Shown: piece after piece, positions 18,352 through 28,245 of the stretch
How positions within the stretch are numbered: position 1 is the first letter of the stretch
How the letters are laid out: each line of letters starts with the position of its first letter
From: Sulfurimonas hydrogeniphila
Lineage (GTDB): Bacteria; Campylobacterota; Campylobacteria; Campylobacterales; Sulfurimonadaceae
Length of the DNA: 64,000 nucleotides
Direction: 5' to 3'
NCBI RefSeq assembly: GCF_009068765.1
Contig: NZ_CP035534.1
Coordinates: forward strand, 372,001 to 436,000
The notes under the pieces: model-generated
What the model was told of the DNA's origin: nothing
The model's database searches: none
The model's input: only the letters and a program-made list of their open reading frames with translations
Made by a program: the position numbers and the translations under genes

Positions 18352-20400
18352 ATGGAAAAAATTTTTAATCATTTAAATGAGTCTCAAGCAGCAGCAGTAA
18401 AGCAAACAGAAGGACCTGTCCTGATTCTTGCAGGAGCGGGAAGCGGAAAGACGACAACAATTATTTCACGCTTGGCGTATCTTATTGAGGTTGTGGGTAT
18501 TCCCGCTTCAAATACACTTACCCTGACATTTACAAACAAAGCTGCAAAAGAGATGAAAGAGCGTTCTCTCTCTATGATAGAAAATGTCGCCTATCCTCCT
18601 CTTCTTTGTACCTTTCACAAGTTTGGACTTCTTTTTTTAAAATTCAATATACATCTTCTGGGCAGAGCCAATAATTTTGTTGTGATAGATACAGATGATA
18701 AAAAGAGAATCATTAAAAAAATAAATTCTGAGCTGCCGACACCACTTATCGCGAGTGAAATTTCCAGATACAAAAACTCTTTAATGAGTCCTGATGATGC
18801 CTACAAGCAGACTGAACTGTTCAGTTACAAGCAGATTGCCGAAGTTTTTGCAGAGTATGAAAAATATTTACTGGAAAACAATCTTGTTGATTTTGATGAT
18901 CTCATCGCGCTTACCTATAAACTTTTGGATGAAAACCCTGAGTTGGCAAAGGCTACCTCGCAGAAATATCAGTACATTATGATTGACGAGTACCAGGATA
19001 CAAACGAACTGCAGTTTAAGCTGTTACAAAAACTTTGTACAGTGCATAACAATTTGTGTGTAGTCGGTGATGACGATCAGAGTATATACGGCTGGCGTGG
19101 TGCGCATATTCGTAATATTATGGAGTTTGACCAGGATTTTTCAGGCACACATGTCTTTAAACTCGAAGAGAACTACCGTTCACGTGCGCCGATTTTAAAA
19201 GTTGCCAATGCGCTTATCGAGCACAACCGGTCCCGTTTGGGAAAAAAGCTCATAGCAACGCGTGGCAACGGGGATGATGTGACAACACTGAATTCTAATG
19301 ATGAAAACGAAGAGGCAAGAAAAGTTGCCGCAAAAATACAAAAACTGCTTGAGAGCGGAGTACGTGCCAGAGAAATAGCTATTTTGTACCGTGTCAATGT
19401 TCTGTCACGTTCTGTAGAAGAAGGCTTGAACCGTTACGGGATTAACTATAAACTTGTGGGTGGTTTGCGATTTTATGACCGGGCAGAGATAAAAGACCTT
19501 ATTTCTTATATCAGGGTGATTACAAATCATCATGATGACTTCTCCCTGAAACGTATAGTCAACAAGCCGAAACGCGGACTGGGCAAAGCAAGTTTGGATA
19601 AAATTGAACTTGCAGCTCAGAAAAAGGGAACTTCTATTTATGAATATATCACTCAGGCATCCATGGAAGAACTTGAAGGCTTGGTCAGAAAGAAAAATGC
19701 TGCAACGCTCAAAGAGTTTGCTAAAAACATTCAAGAGGTTGCCGGTATTGCGCAGGCGTCTACCTATGAGTTTATAGATGCTTTGGAAGAAACTTTTTCT
19801 TTGAAAGATATTTACAAAAACATGCAAGACTCACAGGAAAGAATTCTCAATATAGATGAGTTTTACGGTCTTTTTAGAGATTTTGTAAAAAAATCACCAC
19901 AGAGTTCTTTGGATGAGTTTTTAAACGAACTGACGTTGCAAAGTGAGCAGGACCAGGTGGAGGGGGAGAGTATCTACATGATGAGTATACATGCCTCCAA
20001 AGGTTTGGAGTTTGAACATGTTTTTGTCATAGGAATGGAAGAGGGCTTTTTGCCACTGACAGGAGACGGAAGTGATTTGGAAGAAGAGAGACGACTTGGG
20101 TATGTTGCGTTTACCCGTGCCAAAGAGACCTTGACGCTTTGCCATGCCGGGAGCAGATTTTACAAAGGACGCAGAAGTGATTTGGAAAAAAGCCGTTTTT
20201 TCAATGAAGCCGGACTTTGCAAAGGCTCTTTAAAGTGTGAAAAAAACACAGCATTTAAAAAAGGTGATCTGGTACGGCATAAAATCTTTGGAACAGGGCG
20301 CATTATCGGTGTGAGTAAGTCGGGAAGAGAGTTTAAACTCAAGATTAATTTTGCAGGAACAAAACGCGATATTCTTGCATCATTTGTAGAGAAGTTATGA
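18352..20400 (+). CDS. uvrD: UvrD/Rep/PcrA-type ATP-dependent DNA helicase
   Basis: A 682-residue superfamily 1A 3'-5' helicase. All motifs are visible: Walker A AGAGSGKTTT near residue 30, FTNKAAKEM, DEYQDTN, QSIYGWRGA, ENYRS, and SIHASKGLEFEHVFVIG with FTRAKE near the C-terminus. It unwinds DNA in repair and replication restart. The gene overlaps truB by four bases (ATGA). UvrD, Rep and PcrA cannot be told apart from this alone. Confidence 0.95.
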   Translation: MEKIFNHLNESQAAAVKQTEGPVLILAGAGSGKTTTIISRLAYLIEVVGIPASNTLTLTFTNKAAKEMKERSLSMIENVAYPPLLCTFHKFGLLFLKFNIHLLGRANNFVVIDTDDKKRIIKKINSELPTPLIASEISRYKNSLMSPDDAYKQTELFSYKQIAEVFAEYEKYLLENNLVDFDDLIALTYKLLDENPELAKATSQKYQYIMIDEYQDTNELQFKLLQKLCTVHNNLCVVGDDDQSIYGWRGAHIRNIMEFDQDFSGTHVFKLEENYRSRAPILKVANALIEHNRSRLGKKLIATRGNGDDVTTLNSNDENEEARKVAAKIQKLLESGVRAREIAILYRVNVLSRSVEEGLNRYGINYKLVGGLRFYDRAEIKDLISYIRVITNHHDDFSLKRIVNKPKRGLGKASLDKIELAAQKKGTSIYEYITQASMEELEGLVRKKNAATLKEFAKNIQEVAGIAQASTYEFIDALEETFSLKDIYKNMQDSQERILNIDEFYGLFRDFVKKSPQSSLDEFLNELTLQSEQDQVEGESIYMMSIHASKGLEFEHVFVIGMEEGFLPLTGDGSDLEEERRLGYVAFTRAKETLTLCHAGSRFYKGRRSDLEKSRFFNEAGLCKGSLKCEKNTAFKKGDLVRHKIFGTGRIIGVSKSGREFKLKINFAGTKRDILASFVEKL

Positions 20401-21218
20401 ATCGTCTTTTTGTTGCATACAAACCTTCGGGAGTAGGCTCAAACAAGTATCTTTACAGTCTGAAAAAAAAGTATAACAATAAAAAAGCAGGTTTTGCCGG
20501 AACACTGGATCCTTTTGCCAAAGGCGTGCTTTTGGTAGGTTTTGGCTCACATACGAAACTTTTTAGATTTTTGAACAAAACACCTAAAAGATACAAAGCG
20601 ACTTTGTGGCTTGGTGCAAAGAGTGATACCCTTGATACAGAGATGATCGAAGAAGTTGTACTTCCTGAACCTTTACATGTAAAGGAGATTGAAGCGGTGC
20701 TTTTGTCTTTAGAGGGTGAATTGGAGTATAAACCGCCGATTTTCAGTGCAAAACGGATAAACGGACAGCGAGCGTATGATTTGGCACGTGCGGGAAAAGA
20801 GGTTGTTCTCAATACTGTCAACTCAATTGTTTATGAAATGAAACTGATTCACTACTGCCATCCCTTTGTGACCTTTGAAGCAAGTGTCAGTGAAGGGACT
20901 TATATACGTTCTCTGGGAGAGATGATTGCGCATAAACTTGGTATAGCGCATGGAAGTTTAAGTATGCTTGAGCGACTGAATGAAGGACAGTTTGTTTATG
21001 AGGATGAAAAAGCCTTGAATATCAAAGAATCTTTAAACATTCCCCAGAATTACTATTTGGGTGAAAGCGATAATGTAAAGTATGGAAGAGTTCTTGCTTT
21101 AGAAGATTTAGAGTTTCAGGATGACGGCACATACTGGCTGGATAATGGCGAAAGCATCTCCATTATTACAGTAAATGAGGGCAGAGTAAAATATGAATTA
21201 GGCAGGATAGAATGTTAG
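20397..21218 (+). CDS. truB: tRNA pseudouridine-55 synthase
   Basis: TruB makes pseudouridine 55 in the T-loop of tRNAs. The 273-residue protein has the catalytic motif GFAGTLDPFAKGVLLVGFG with the nucleophile Asp near residue 39, and the TYIRSLGEM stretch. The N-terminus VAYKPSGVGSN matches the family. It overlaps both the upstream helicase and csrA. Confidence 0.95.
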   Translation: MNRLFVAYKPSGVGSNKYLYSLKKKYNNKKAGFAGTLDPFAKGVLLVGFGSHTKLFRFLNKTPKRYKATLWLGAKSDTLDTEMIEEVVLPEPLHVKEIEAVLLSLEGELEYKPPIFSAKRINGQRAYDLARAGKEVVLNTVNSIVYEMKLIHYCHPFVTFEASVSEGTYIRSLGEMIAHKLGIAHGSLSMLERLNEGQFVYEDEKALNIKESLNIPQNYYLGESDNVKYGRVLALEDLEFQDDGTYWLDNGESISIITVNEGRVKYELGRIEC

Positions 21219-21445
21219 TACTTGCAAGAAAAGCAGATGAATCTATAGTTATTGGTGAAAATATTGTTGTAAAAGTTATCTCTGTAGAAAACGGTGTCGT
21301 AAAACTCGGAATTGACGCGCCAAAAGAGATTTCCATCATTAGAAATGAGCTTATCGAAGAGGTCAAAGCGAGTAACAAGGCGGCTTCTTTGGGAACTGTA
21401 GACGAAAATGATATTCTGTCTTTGAACAAAATACTGGGAAAATAA
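21212..21445 (+). CDS. csrA: Carbon storage regulator CsrA
   Basis: A 77-residue RNA-binding protein that blocks translation by covering GGA-containing ribosome-binding sites. The hallmark MLVLARKADESIVIG N-terminus and VKLGIDAPKEISIIR are intact, including the conserved Arg after the second strand. In Campylobacterota it regulates motility genes. It starts inside the end of truB. Confidence 0.97.
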   Translation: MLVLARKADESIVIGENIVVKVISVENGVVKLGIDAPKEISIIRNELIEEVKASNKAASLGTVDENDILSLNKILGK

Positions 21446-21452
21446 AAAGCGG

Positions 21453-22235
21453 ATGAAAAAGTATAAGGCCTATGCCAAAGTAAATATTTTTTTAAAAATA
21501 ACAGGCAAAAGAGAAGAATACCATGAAATAGTATCGCGATTCATGCGAGTTGATGACTTGTATGATGTACTCTCTTTTGTTTCGAAGAAAAATGTTCAGG
21601 CAAAAGCGAATGAGTTTAAAATACTTGGCGACTTTGATTGTACTACAACACAAAACACTGTTTACAAAGCGTATAAGGCATTGAAGGAGGTTACAAAAAA
21701 TCAGGCGCTTGAAGAGCTTATGAGAACGCATGCCGTGAGCGTTGAAAAACGTATTCCGGCATATGCCGGACTTGGCGGAGGCAGCAGTGATGCAGCAACC
21801 TATTTGAAAATGTGCAATGAAGTACTGCATTTGGGTCTGAGTCTCAATGAACTCGCACAAATAGGTTTACATGTAGGGGCGGATGTGCCGTTTTTTATTT
21901 ATGGATACAATAGTGCCAATGTCAGTGGCATAGGTGAAGTGGTAGAAGCCTTTGATGAGGAACCGCTTAGCTTCGATATTTATACTCCTGCGGTAAAAAT
22001 CAGTACACCAAAAGTCTATCAGGCCTACCGGAGAGACTTTTATGCACCGATAGACGGATTTCAAGCCGATGCATTGAAAAAGAAATCTTCAGTAGAAATC
22101 TTGCAGGAACTCGATGCAAAAGAAGCAAATGATCTTTTTGCGCCTGCATTGCAGGAGTATACAGAATTGGAAAAACACTATAAAGAGGGCTACTTCTTCA
22201 GCGGCAGCGGCAGCAGTTTTTTTAGAGTAATTTAA
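21453..22235 (+). CDS. ispE: 4-diphosphocytidyl-2-C-methyl-D-erythritol kinase
   Basis: IspE phosphorylates CDP-methylerythritol in the MEP isoprenoid pathway. The 260-residue GHMP kinase has AYAKVNIFLKITGKR at the N-terminus and the glycine-rich ATP loop PAYAGLGGGSSDAATYLK near residues 105-122, plus GADVPFF. The chain is a little shorter than the usual 280-300 residues but ends naturally (SGSGSSFFRV). It is seven bases after csrA. Confidence 0.95.
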   Translation: MKKYKAYAKVNIFLKITGKREEYHEIVSRFMRVDDLYDVLSFVSKKNVQAKANEFKILGDFDCTTTQNTVYKAYKALKEVTKNQALEELMRTHAVSVEKRIPAYAGLGGGSSDAATYLKMCNEVLHLGLSLNELAQIGLHVGADVPFFIYGYNSANVSGIGEVVEAFDEEPLSFDIYTPAVKISTPKVYQAYRRDFYAPIDGFQADALKKKSSVEILQELDAKEANDLFAPALQEYTELEKHYKEGYFFSGSGSSFFRVI

Positions 22236-22329
22236 TAGTTTGCACCATTTTATTGGCATAAGAGAATGTTTTTTGTCAAAGTATTCAATATTATGATACA
22301 ATAAAAATTGTCAAAATAAGGGGGGCAAG

Positions 22330-22755
22330 ATGAGAAAATTATTACTAATAAGTGTGTTTGCATTGACGTTGTCAGTTACTTCTGCATCAGCATATAATCT
22401 TAAGTCAAATATGATACTTTTAAACACAGAATTACGAGAAGTTCAACAAGGCTTTATAACTAGTGATAAAGAGGGTATAAAAGTTTCGATTGAACGGTTT
22501 GCAAAACACGCCAATGATTTATTGGCTGATAAAGAAAAATTTGAGGAGATGCTTCCTAAAAACAAGAAGCATAAAGCCAATGAAGCGATTATGAGTGCAC
22601 AGATTATTGCACATAATGTTCAGATTATATTAGACGCTATTGCGAATAAATATAACCAATCGGGTAAACTTCGAAGAGAAGAGTCTCAAAGAGCTTATAC
22701 CTATATTGAGCATGCCTGTTTTCGCTGTCATAATATAGTTCGCGATGAAAACTAA
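22330..22755 (+). CDS. Periplasmic cytochrome c'-like monoheme protein
   Basis: A 141-residue protein with a signal peptide (about 1-20, ending ASA) and one C-terminal haem-binding motif CFRCH near residue 133, within a predicted four-helix bundle. This is the layout of cytochrome c'. It probably carries electrons or binds small gases in the periplasm; partner unknown. A very strong ribosome-binding site (GGGGGGC) precedes the ATG. Confidence 0.85.
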   Translation: MRKLLLISVFALTLSVTSASAYNLKSNMILLNTELREVQQGFITSDKEGIKVSIERFAKHANDLLADKEKFEEMLPKNKKHKANEAIMSAQIIAHNVQIILDAIANKYNQSGKLRREESQRAYTYIEHACFRCHNIVRDEN

Positions 22756-22850
22756 AACAATAAACATCTCTTTAACAATCCAAACCTTAATGAATGCATG
22801 CTAAAATAGCAGAAATATTTTAGGCTATACAGTTTAGAAGGAAGTGGATT

Positions 22851-23303
22851 ATGGGTGAAACAATAGCAAAAAACAAAAAAGCGTATCATGATTATTTTAT
22901 TGAAGAGAAGTTTGAAGCAGGGCTGGTTCTTACAGGGAGCGAGGTCAAAGGCATACGTGCGCATCGCGTTAATCTTAAAGACAGTTTTATCCGCTTTGTC
23001 AACGGAGAGGCTTTTTTGTTTAATGCGCATATCGGCAGACTCGAGACGACGCACCATTATTACGGGCATGAAGAGCGCGGGGCAAGAAAACTGCTTTTGC
23101 ATAAAAAAGAGTTAGAGAAAATGCAAAAGGCTGTAGCACGTGACGGGTATACCATTGTGCCTTTGCAGCTCTATTTTAACAAACGCAACATTGCAAAGCT
23201 GCAAATTGCCATAGCAAAAGGAAAACTGCTGCATGACAAAAGAAATGATTTAAAAGAGAAAGACCAAAAGAGAGACATTCAAAGGGCGATGAAGGATTAT
23301 TGA
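22851..23303 (+). CDS. smpB: SsrA-binding protein SmpB
   Basis: SmpB delivers tmRNA to stalled ribosomes in trans-translation. The 150-residue protein has [39 protein letters not shown] and the basic C-terminal tail that folds in the mRNA channel. The length is normal. The last base of its stop is the first of the next gene's ATG. Confidence 0.97.
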   Translation: MGETIAKNKKAYHDYFIEEKFEAGLVLTGSEVKGIRAHRVNLKDSFIRFVNGEAFLFNAHIGRLETTHHYYGHEERGARKLLLHKKELEKMQKAVARDGYTIVPLQLYFNKRNIAKLQIAIAKGKLLHDKRNDLKEKDQKRDIQRAMKDY

Positions 23304-24169
23304 TGAAACTTTTGCTTTTTTTGTGCTTTTTTGTCTCCTCTCTTTTTGCTTTACATGTAAAGATAGTCAATGATGAGGTAGGTAATGGCAAGACAGTACT
23401 GGTGAAGTTTGCAAAAGAAAAAGGCATTGAATACAAAGCACTCTTTTTTGAAGAAAAAAAGATAAAAATTTTTCCGAATCCTTTGAACAGGAGTGAATAT
23501 TATGCCTTGATTCCTGTCTCCTATTACGACAAACCTGCTCAAAAAACCGTGAAAGTTATTTATCTGCAAAACGGGATAAAAAAACACAAAGAGCTTTCTC
23601 TTACAATCAAAGATGCAAAATACAAAAAAGAAACCATCCGTGTAAGCGCTTCGAAAGTAAATCCGACGCTGCCCAAGATAAAAAAAAGAATCGCAAAAGA
23701 GTACAGGGAAGCTATGAAAATTTATCATACAATAACAAACAAAAGCTATATGCATTCAGATTTTATCTTGCCGGTGGAGAGTAAAATTACAAGTGCTTTT
23801 GGTACAGCAAGAATTTATAACGGAGCTTTGAAAGGGTATCACAGCGGGACGGATTTTCGGGCGAAAACAGGCACACCGATTAGAGCGTCCAATGACGGAA
23901 AAGTCGTTTTGGTCAAAAAAAGATTTTATTCGGGAGGCACTGTTGTCATTGATCACGGTGAAGGCATTTATACCTGTTATTTTCATATGAGTAAATTCAA
24001 TGTCAAAACAGGTCAGCTTGTCCAAAAAGGAGAACTTTTGGGCTTATCAGGAAAAAGCGGCAGGGTAACAGGTCCTCATTTGCATTTTTCAGCTAGAATT
24101 GACGGTGTACAAGTTGATCCGTTGCAACTTATAACATTACTCAATAATAATTTAATTTTAAATAAATAG
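23303..24169 (+). CDS. Secreted M23-family peptidoglycan endopeptidase
   Basis: A 288-residue protein with a signal peptide ([16 protein letters not shown]), a beta-rich middle region, and a C-terminal LytM/M23 zinc peptidase domain. Metal and catalytic residues are visible in HSGTDFRA, and GPHLHFS. It likely cuts peptide cross-links in the periplasm; the related Campylobacterota enzymes shape cells. The ATG at 23303 (TGATG with smpB) is chosen over a TTG one codon earlier. Confidence 0.93.
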   Translation: MKLLLFLCFFVSSLFALHVKIVNDEVGNGKTVLVKFAKEKGIEYKALFFEEKKIKIFPNPLNRSEYYALIPVSYYDKPAQKTVKVIYLQNGIKKHKELSLTIKDAKYKKETIRVSASKVNPTLPKIKKRIAKEYREAMKIYHTITNKSYMHSDFILPVESKITSAFGTARIYNGALKGYHSGTDFRAKTGTPIRASNDGKVVLVKKRFYSGGTVVIDHGEGIYTCYFHMSKFNVKTGQLVQKGELLGLSGKSGRVTGPHLHFSARIDGVQVDPLQLITLLNNNLILNK

Positions 24170-24179
24170 GAAAACAATT

Positions 24180-24788
24180 ATGACACTTTTTCAGTTACTT
24201 ATGCTTGGAGCCTCTGCTTTTTTTGCATACAAAATTTACGAACATATACAAACACTTAAAGATCCGCAGGACCAACAGCACACAGGTGCCCAAGGTGAAC
24301 GAAGTGCTGAGGCATTTTCCCCTTTTGATGCCTCCTCTTTGGTGGAAAAAGCCGATGAAGAGATGCAAAAGGGAGATTTGCAAAAAGCGCTTGCCATTTA
24401 CAGCGAGGCAAATATTAAAAATCCAAAGAACCCTGAAACACTCTTTAAAATGGGTTATACACTTGCACAGCAAAACAGGGACGATGAGGCTATGGAGTAT
24501 TACAAAGAAGCGTTGGAACTGGACCCGAACAATACCTATATCCATCAGGCGATGGCATCCCTGTATAGAAAAGCGGGTGAATATGCGAGTGCAAGAAATC
24601 ATCTCAACAAGTCGCTTGAAATTGATGCCACAAACCCTATTACCTACTATAATTACGGGAATCTGCTTGTTGATATGAAGCATTTTGATGAAGCAAAAGG
24701 AATGTATGAAAAAGCGATAGAGCTTGACCCTGAATTTAAAGAAGCAAAAGAGGAACTGAAAAAAATCAAGAAGGGAGAATCGCTGTGA
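24180..24788 (+). CDS. Membrane-anchored TPR protein
   Basis: A 202-residue protein with an N-terminal transmembrane helix (FQLLMLGASAFFAYKI), a short linker and four tetratricopeptide repeats (about residues 60-195), for example NPETLFKMGYTLAQQNRDDE and LDPNNTYIHQAMASLYRKAG. TPR arrays bind other proteins; the partner is unknown. It overlaps the next gene by four bases. Confidence 0.85.
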   Translation: MTLFQLLMLGASAFFAYKIYEHIQTLKDPQDQQHTGAQGERSAEAFSPFDASSLVEKADEEMQKGDLQKALAIYSEANIKNPKNPETLFKMGYTLAQQNRDDEAMEYYKEALELDPNNTYIHQAMASLYRKAGEYASARNHLNKSLEIDATNPITYYNYGNLLVDMKHFDEAKGMYEKAIELDPEFKEAKEELKKIKKGESL

Positions 24789-25507
24789 AAATATTGGAAA
24801 TATACAAATATCTCAATGAACTTTCTCCTTTTGATATTCAGGAGTCATGGGATAATTCCGGTCTTTTGATAGGTGATTTCAAAGATGATATTTCAAAAAT
24901 TGCTTTGAGTATTGATGTAGATGAAAAACTGATTGATTCTTTGGATGAAAATACGCTGCTTATTACGCACCATCCGATTATTTTTGGCGGACTCAAACAA
25001 CTTGAGTTCTCTAAATATCCTGCAAATTTGATTCAAAAAATGATTAAAAAAAATATTTCAAATATTGCGATGCATACAAATTTTGATCAGACACACTTAA
25101 ACGAATATGTTGCAAAAGAGATACTCGGATACGAAATTTGTAAAAAAGACGGTTTTGTTGCATACCTGGAAGTGAATGAAGATTTTGATATATTCGCAAA
25201 ACATGTTTCAAAAGCATTTGGACTTAAATGTGCAAGAACAGTTAAGTGTGCTCAAAGAGTAAAAAAAGTGGCCCTGACAACAGGATCGGGATGTTCTTTG
25301 ATGAAGAGTCTGGATGCTGACTGCTTTTTGACAGGTGATGTAAAATATCATGATGCAATGGAGGCAAAAAGTATAAAATTGTCTTTAATTGACATCGGAC
25401 ACTATGAAAGTGAGTACTTTTTTGCACAAATTATGCAAAAGCATTTGAAAATTTTAGGTTTAGAAGTTATAATTGCATCATCAGAAAACCCATTTACATA
25501 TATTTAG
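24785..25507 (+). CDS. Nif3/YbgI family dinuclear metal-binding protein
   Basis: A 240-residue protein of the Nif3-like (DUF34) family. Metal ligands are visible in THHPIIFGG and AMHTNFD in the N-terminal half, and in DIGHYESE near the C-terminus. Annotated in some species as GTP cyclohydrolase I type 2, but that activity is not general. The start is GTG at 24785. It precedes FlgZ, as in H. pylori. Confidence 0.9.
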   Translation: MKILEIYKYLNELSPFDIQESWDNSGLLIGDFKDDISKIALSIDVDEKLIDSLDENTLLITHHPIIFGGLKQLEFSKYPANLIQKMIKKNISNIAMHTNFDQTHLNEYVAKEILGYEICKKDGFVAYLEVNEDFDIFAKHVSKAFGLKCARTVKCAQRVKKVALTTGSGCSLMKSLDADCFLTGDVKYHDAMEAKSIKLSLIDIGHYESEYFFAQIMQKHLKILGLEVIIASSENPFTYI

Positions 25508-25554
25508 GTCTAATAATACAGGTAATGGTAGAAGTAAACCCCTAAAGGATCCCA

Positions 25555-26268
25555 ATGAACAAGCACTTAAAACAATTAATCGATCTGTCAATTATAGATA
25601 AAGAGATAGACGCATTTGAACCTCAGATTGAAGAAGCAAATGCAAATTATGAAGCGGCTCTTGCAAAAACAAAGAGCATAGAGTCAGATATTGAAAATTT
25701 AACGAATGAAATCAAAGAAGAAGAAGTTAAAAAAGCAAAAAACGAACTGCATCTCTCGGAACTTTCACAAAAACTTGAAGAGAATGTAAAAAAAAGCTCT
25801 GAAGTAAAAACAGAACGTGAGATGAAATCGCTGCAGCTTGAAGAAGAGATTGCCAAAGAGCAGGTCACATTTGCAAATGAAGAGATTCAAAGACTTGAAA
25901 AAATCATTGAAGCAAAAAAAGAGCAGATTGAAGCTGCAAAAAATGCTCTGGAAGAGTTAAATGCAAATTTGGAAAGTGTAAAAGCTGATGTAGATACAAA
26001 ACTTGAAAAAATACACAAAGAGAGACAAGAGGTTTTCAAAAGAAAAGAGACTCTTTTGTCAGATATCAATCAAAAAGGGCTTGCTTTTTATCAAAAAATC
26101 CGTCGTTGGGCAAAAAATACAACAGTGGTTCCTGTTGAAGAACAGGCATGTATGGGATGCCATATGATAATAGGCGATAAGGTTTATGCTGATGTCATAA
26201 AAGGTGAAGATATCACTACATGTCCCCACTGCGGACGCATCCTTTATGTGAAAGTTAACGAAGAGTAG
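25555..26268 (+). CDS. flgZ: Coiled-coil zinc-ribbon protein, FlgZ (HP0958) homologue
   Basis: A 237-residue protein made of a long antiparallel coiled coil (about residues 1-190) and a C-terminal C4 zinc ribbon with CMGC and CPHC. This is the architecture of H. pylori HP0958/FlgZ, which stabilises RpoN and controls flaA mRNA. The flanking Nif3-like and waaA genes match the H. pylori order, which supports the assignment. AAGGA precedes the ATG. Confidence 0.88.
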   Translation: MNKHLKQLIDLSIIDKEIDAFEPQIEEANANYEAALAKTKSIESDIENLTNEIKEEEVKKAKNELHLSELSQKLEENVKKSSEVKTEREMKSLQLEEEIAKEQVTFANEEIQRLEKIIEAKKEQIEAAKNALEELNANLESVKADVDTKLEKIHKERQEVFKRKETLLSDINQKGLAFYQKIRRWAKNTTVVPVEEQACMGCHMIIGDKVYADVIKGEDITTCPHCGRILYVKVNEE

Positions 26269-26270
26269 GC

Positions 26271-27437
26271 TTGAAGCCGTTTTCCCTTTTCTATTATGTA
26301 CTGAGTGTAATGCTGTTTATAACAGCATTGCCTCTTTTGATATTGCTTGCTTTTAAAAAAAAATACAAAGAATCAATTCCTGCACGTTTTTTTCTTTTTA
26401 AGAACCCTCCGTTTCGCAGTACAAATGCAATTTGGTTTCATGTCTGCTCTTTAGGCGAAGCCAGAGCTCTTAAACCGCTTCTGGATCTATTGGCAAATAA
26501 AAAGATACTTGTGACAACGATTACACAAACCGGACACAATGAAGCAAAAAAATATAATGCAGAGGTACGTTATCTTCCGTATGAAATGTATCTGCCGTTT
26601 TGGGTCAAACCGCAGAAAAAGCTTATTGTACTTGAGGCAGAATTTTGGTATCTGCTCTTTAGCATAGCGCGTTCACGTGGTGCAGAAGTTATTTTGCTTA
26701 ATGCCAGAATTTCAGATAAAAGTGTTAAAAAATATATGAAGTTTGCCTGGTTTTATAAAAAACTTTTAGAGAATGTAGATATGGTCTATGCTCAAAGCGA
26801 AAGTGACAAAAACAGATTTTTGGCCTTAGGTGCAAAACACATTGAGGTGATTGGCAATATAAAATTGGCAGGTGAAATCAAAAAAACAAAAGAATACGAA
26901 AAGCCCGATGCGGAAGTAATTGTAGCTGGAAGTACCCATCCTGGTGAGGAACAAAGCATTTTAGAGGCATTTTTTGCCTATGAAAAGAGCAAAGAGGCAA
27001 AACTTGTAATTGTTCCCCGTCATCCGGAACGTTTTGCAGAGGTATATAGCTTAATGGAGCGATACGGCAGGCAAAATAATGCCACTGTTTCCCGTTTTTC
27101 AGAAGGAAAGAGTTTTGCAGGTGATTTGATTTTAGTCGATATGATGGGTGAACTCAACAATATCTATGCCATCAGCGACATAGCCATATTAGGGGGTGCT
27201 TTTAAAAATGATGTCGGTGGGCACAATCCGCTCGAACCGGCTTATTTCGGATGTAAAATAATTACAGGAAAGCATTTTTTTCACCAAAAAGAGTTGTTTA
27301 AATATGTCCATCACGTGCAGTATGTTGAGCCGGATGAAATAGCTGATGCACTTGAGATGACAAAGGAGTTGCCGCCTTCAATGGTAGAAGAGCAGATAAA
27401 CCTGGAACCCGTGGTTCAAAAAATATTAAAAAATTAA
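26271..27437 (+). CDS. waaA: 3-deoxy-D-manno-octulosonic acid transferase
   Basis: WaaA (KdtA) adds Kdo to lipid A precursor at the inner membrane. The 388-residue protein has an N-terminal membrane-anchoring helix, HVCSLGEARALKPLL, the glycosyltransferase-B stretch VAGSTHPGEEQ near residue 223, and a C-terminal GGHNPLEPA block. The initiator is TTG at 26271, two bases after the flgZ stop. The family is secure. Confidence 0.95.
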   Translation: MKPFSLFYYVLSVMLFITALPLLILLAFKKKYKESIPARFFLFKNPPFRSTNAIWFHVCSLGEARALKPLLDLLANKKILVTTITQTGHNEAKKYNAEVRYLPYEMYLPFWVKPQKKLIVLEAEFWYLLFSIARSRGAEVILLNARISDKSVKKYMKFAWFYKKLLENVDMVYAQSESDKNRFLALGAKHIEVIGNIKLAGEIKKTKEYEKPDAEVIVAGSTHPGEEQSILEAFFAYEKSKEAKLVIVPRHPERFAEVYSLMERYGRQNNATVSRFSEGKSFAGDLILVDMMGELNNIYAISDIAILGGAFKNDVGGHNPLEPAYFGCKIITGKHFFHQKELFKYVHHVQYVEPDEIADALEMTKELPPSMVEEQINLEPVVQKILKN

Positions 27438-27451
27438 AAGGAGCTGGTAAA

Positions 27452-28186
27452 ATGGCAACAGAAAAAGCGTATAAATTATTGGCACAGCAAGAGGGAATTT
27501 CCAATTCCAATGCAAAGTCTATGATAGACAGAGGACTTGTGTATGTCGGCAACAAAAAAGTGATGATTGCCCGTGGTGAAATTGATGAGCGAACGATATT
27601 CAGAGTAGAAAAAGTAGAACACGTTAAGCCTATTTTTGAAAATGATGACATTGTTGTAGTCGATAAGCCGGCACATGTAAACTCGGACGAGATAGAGCGT
27701 CAATTTAAACCGGCGGTACTGTTGCACAGACTCGACCGCGAAACAAGCGGTGTTTTAATGCTTGTAAAAAATGAGGAATTTCGTCAGCGTGCTATCAAAG
27801 AGTTTCGTGATGACAAAGTCTACAAAGAGTATATCGCCTGGGTTGAGGGAATAATGACCGAGCCGATTGAAGTAGACAAAGCAATTACTACACAGAAAAA
27901 AAACAACAAAGCCTACTCAAATGTTTCTCCAAAAGGAAAACCGGCGAGAACGGAGTTTTTTCCTGATATTGTCAGTGCCAAAAAAACAAAAGTCAAATGT
28001 ATTATTCACAATGGGCGCACACATCAGATAAGAGTCCATGCACGTTATATTGACCATCCTATAGTCGGTGACGAGCAGTATGGCGGGCGTCGTGCAAAAC
28101 GCGTGATGCTCCATGCCCATAAAGTCAGACTTCTTGGAATGGAGTTTGTGGCAAAAGAGCCCAAAAGCTTTGTTACATTTGAATAA
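27452..28186 (+). CDS. RluA-family pseudouridine synthase
   Basis: A 244-residue RNA pseudouridine synthase. An S4-like N-terminal region (about 1-45) precedes the catalytic domain with HRLDRETSGVLMLV (nucleophile Asp near residue 93) and NGRTHQIRVH. It probably modifies 23S rRNA, but the target site cannot be read from sequence. An rRNA pseudouridine synthase sits at this place in H. pylori too. AAGGAG precedes the ATG. Confidence 0.92.
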   Translation: MATEKAYKLLAQQEGISNSNAKSMIDRGLVYVGNKKVMIARGEIDERTIFRVEKVEHVKPIFENDDIVVVDKPAHVNSDEIERQFKPAVLLHRLDRETSGVLMLVKNEEFRQRAIKEFRDDKVYKEYIAWVEGIMTEPIEVDKAITTQKKNNKAYSNVSPKGKPARTEFFPDIVSAKKTKVKCIIHNGRTHQIRVHARYIDHPIVGDEQYGGRRAKRVMLHAHKVRLLGMEFVAKEPKSFVTFE

Positions 28187-28245
28187 TTAAGAAAAACTTA
28201 GTTACAATTTCGAAAAAATTTATATAGAATAAAAGAGGTGTTTTC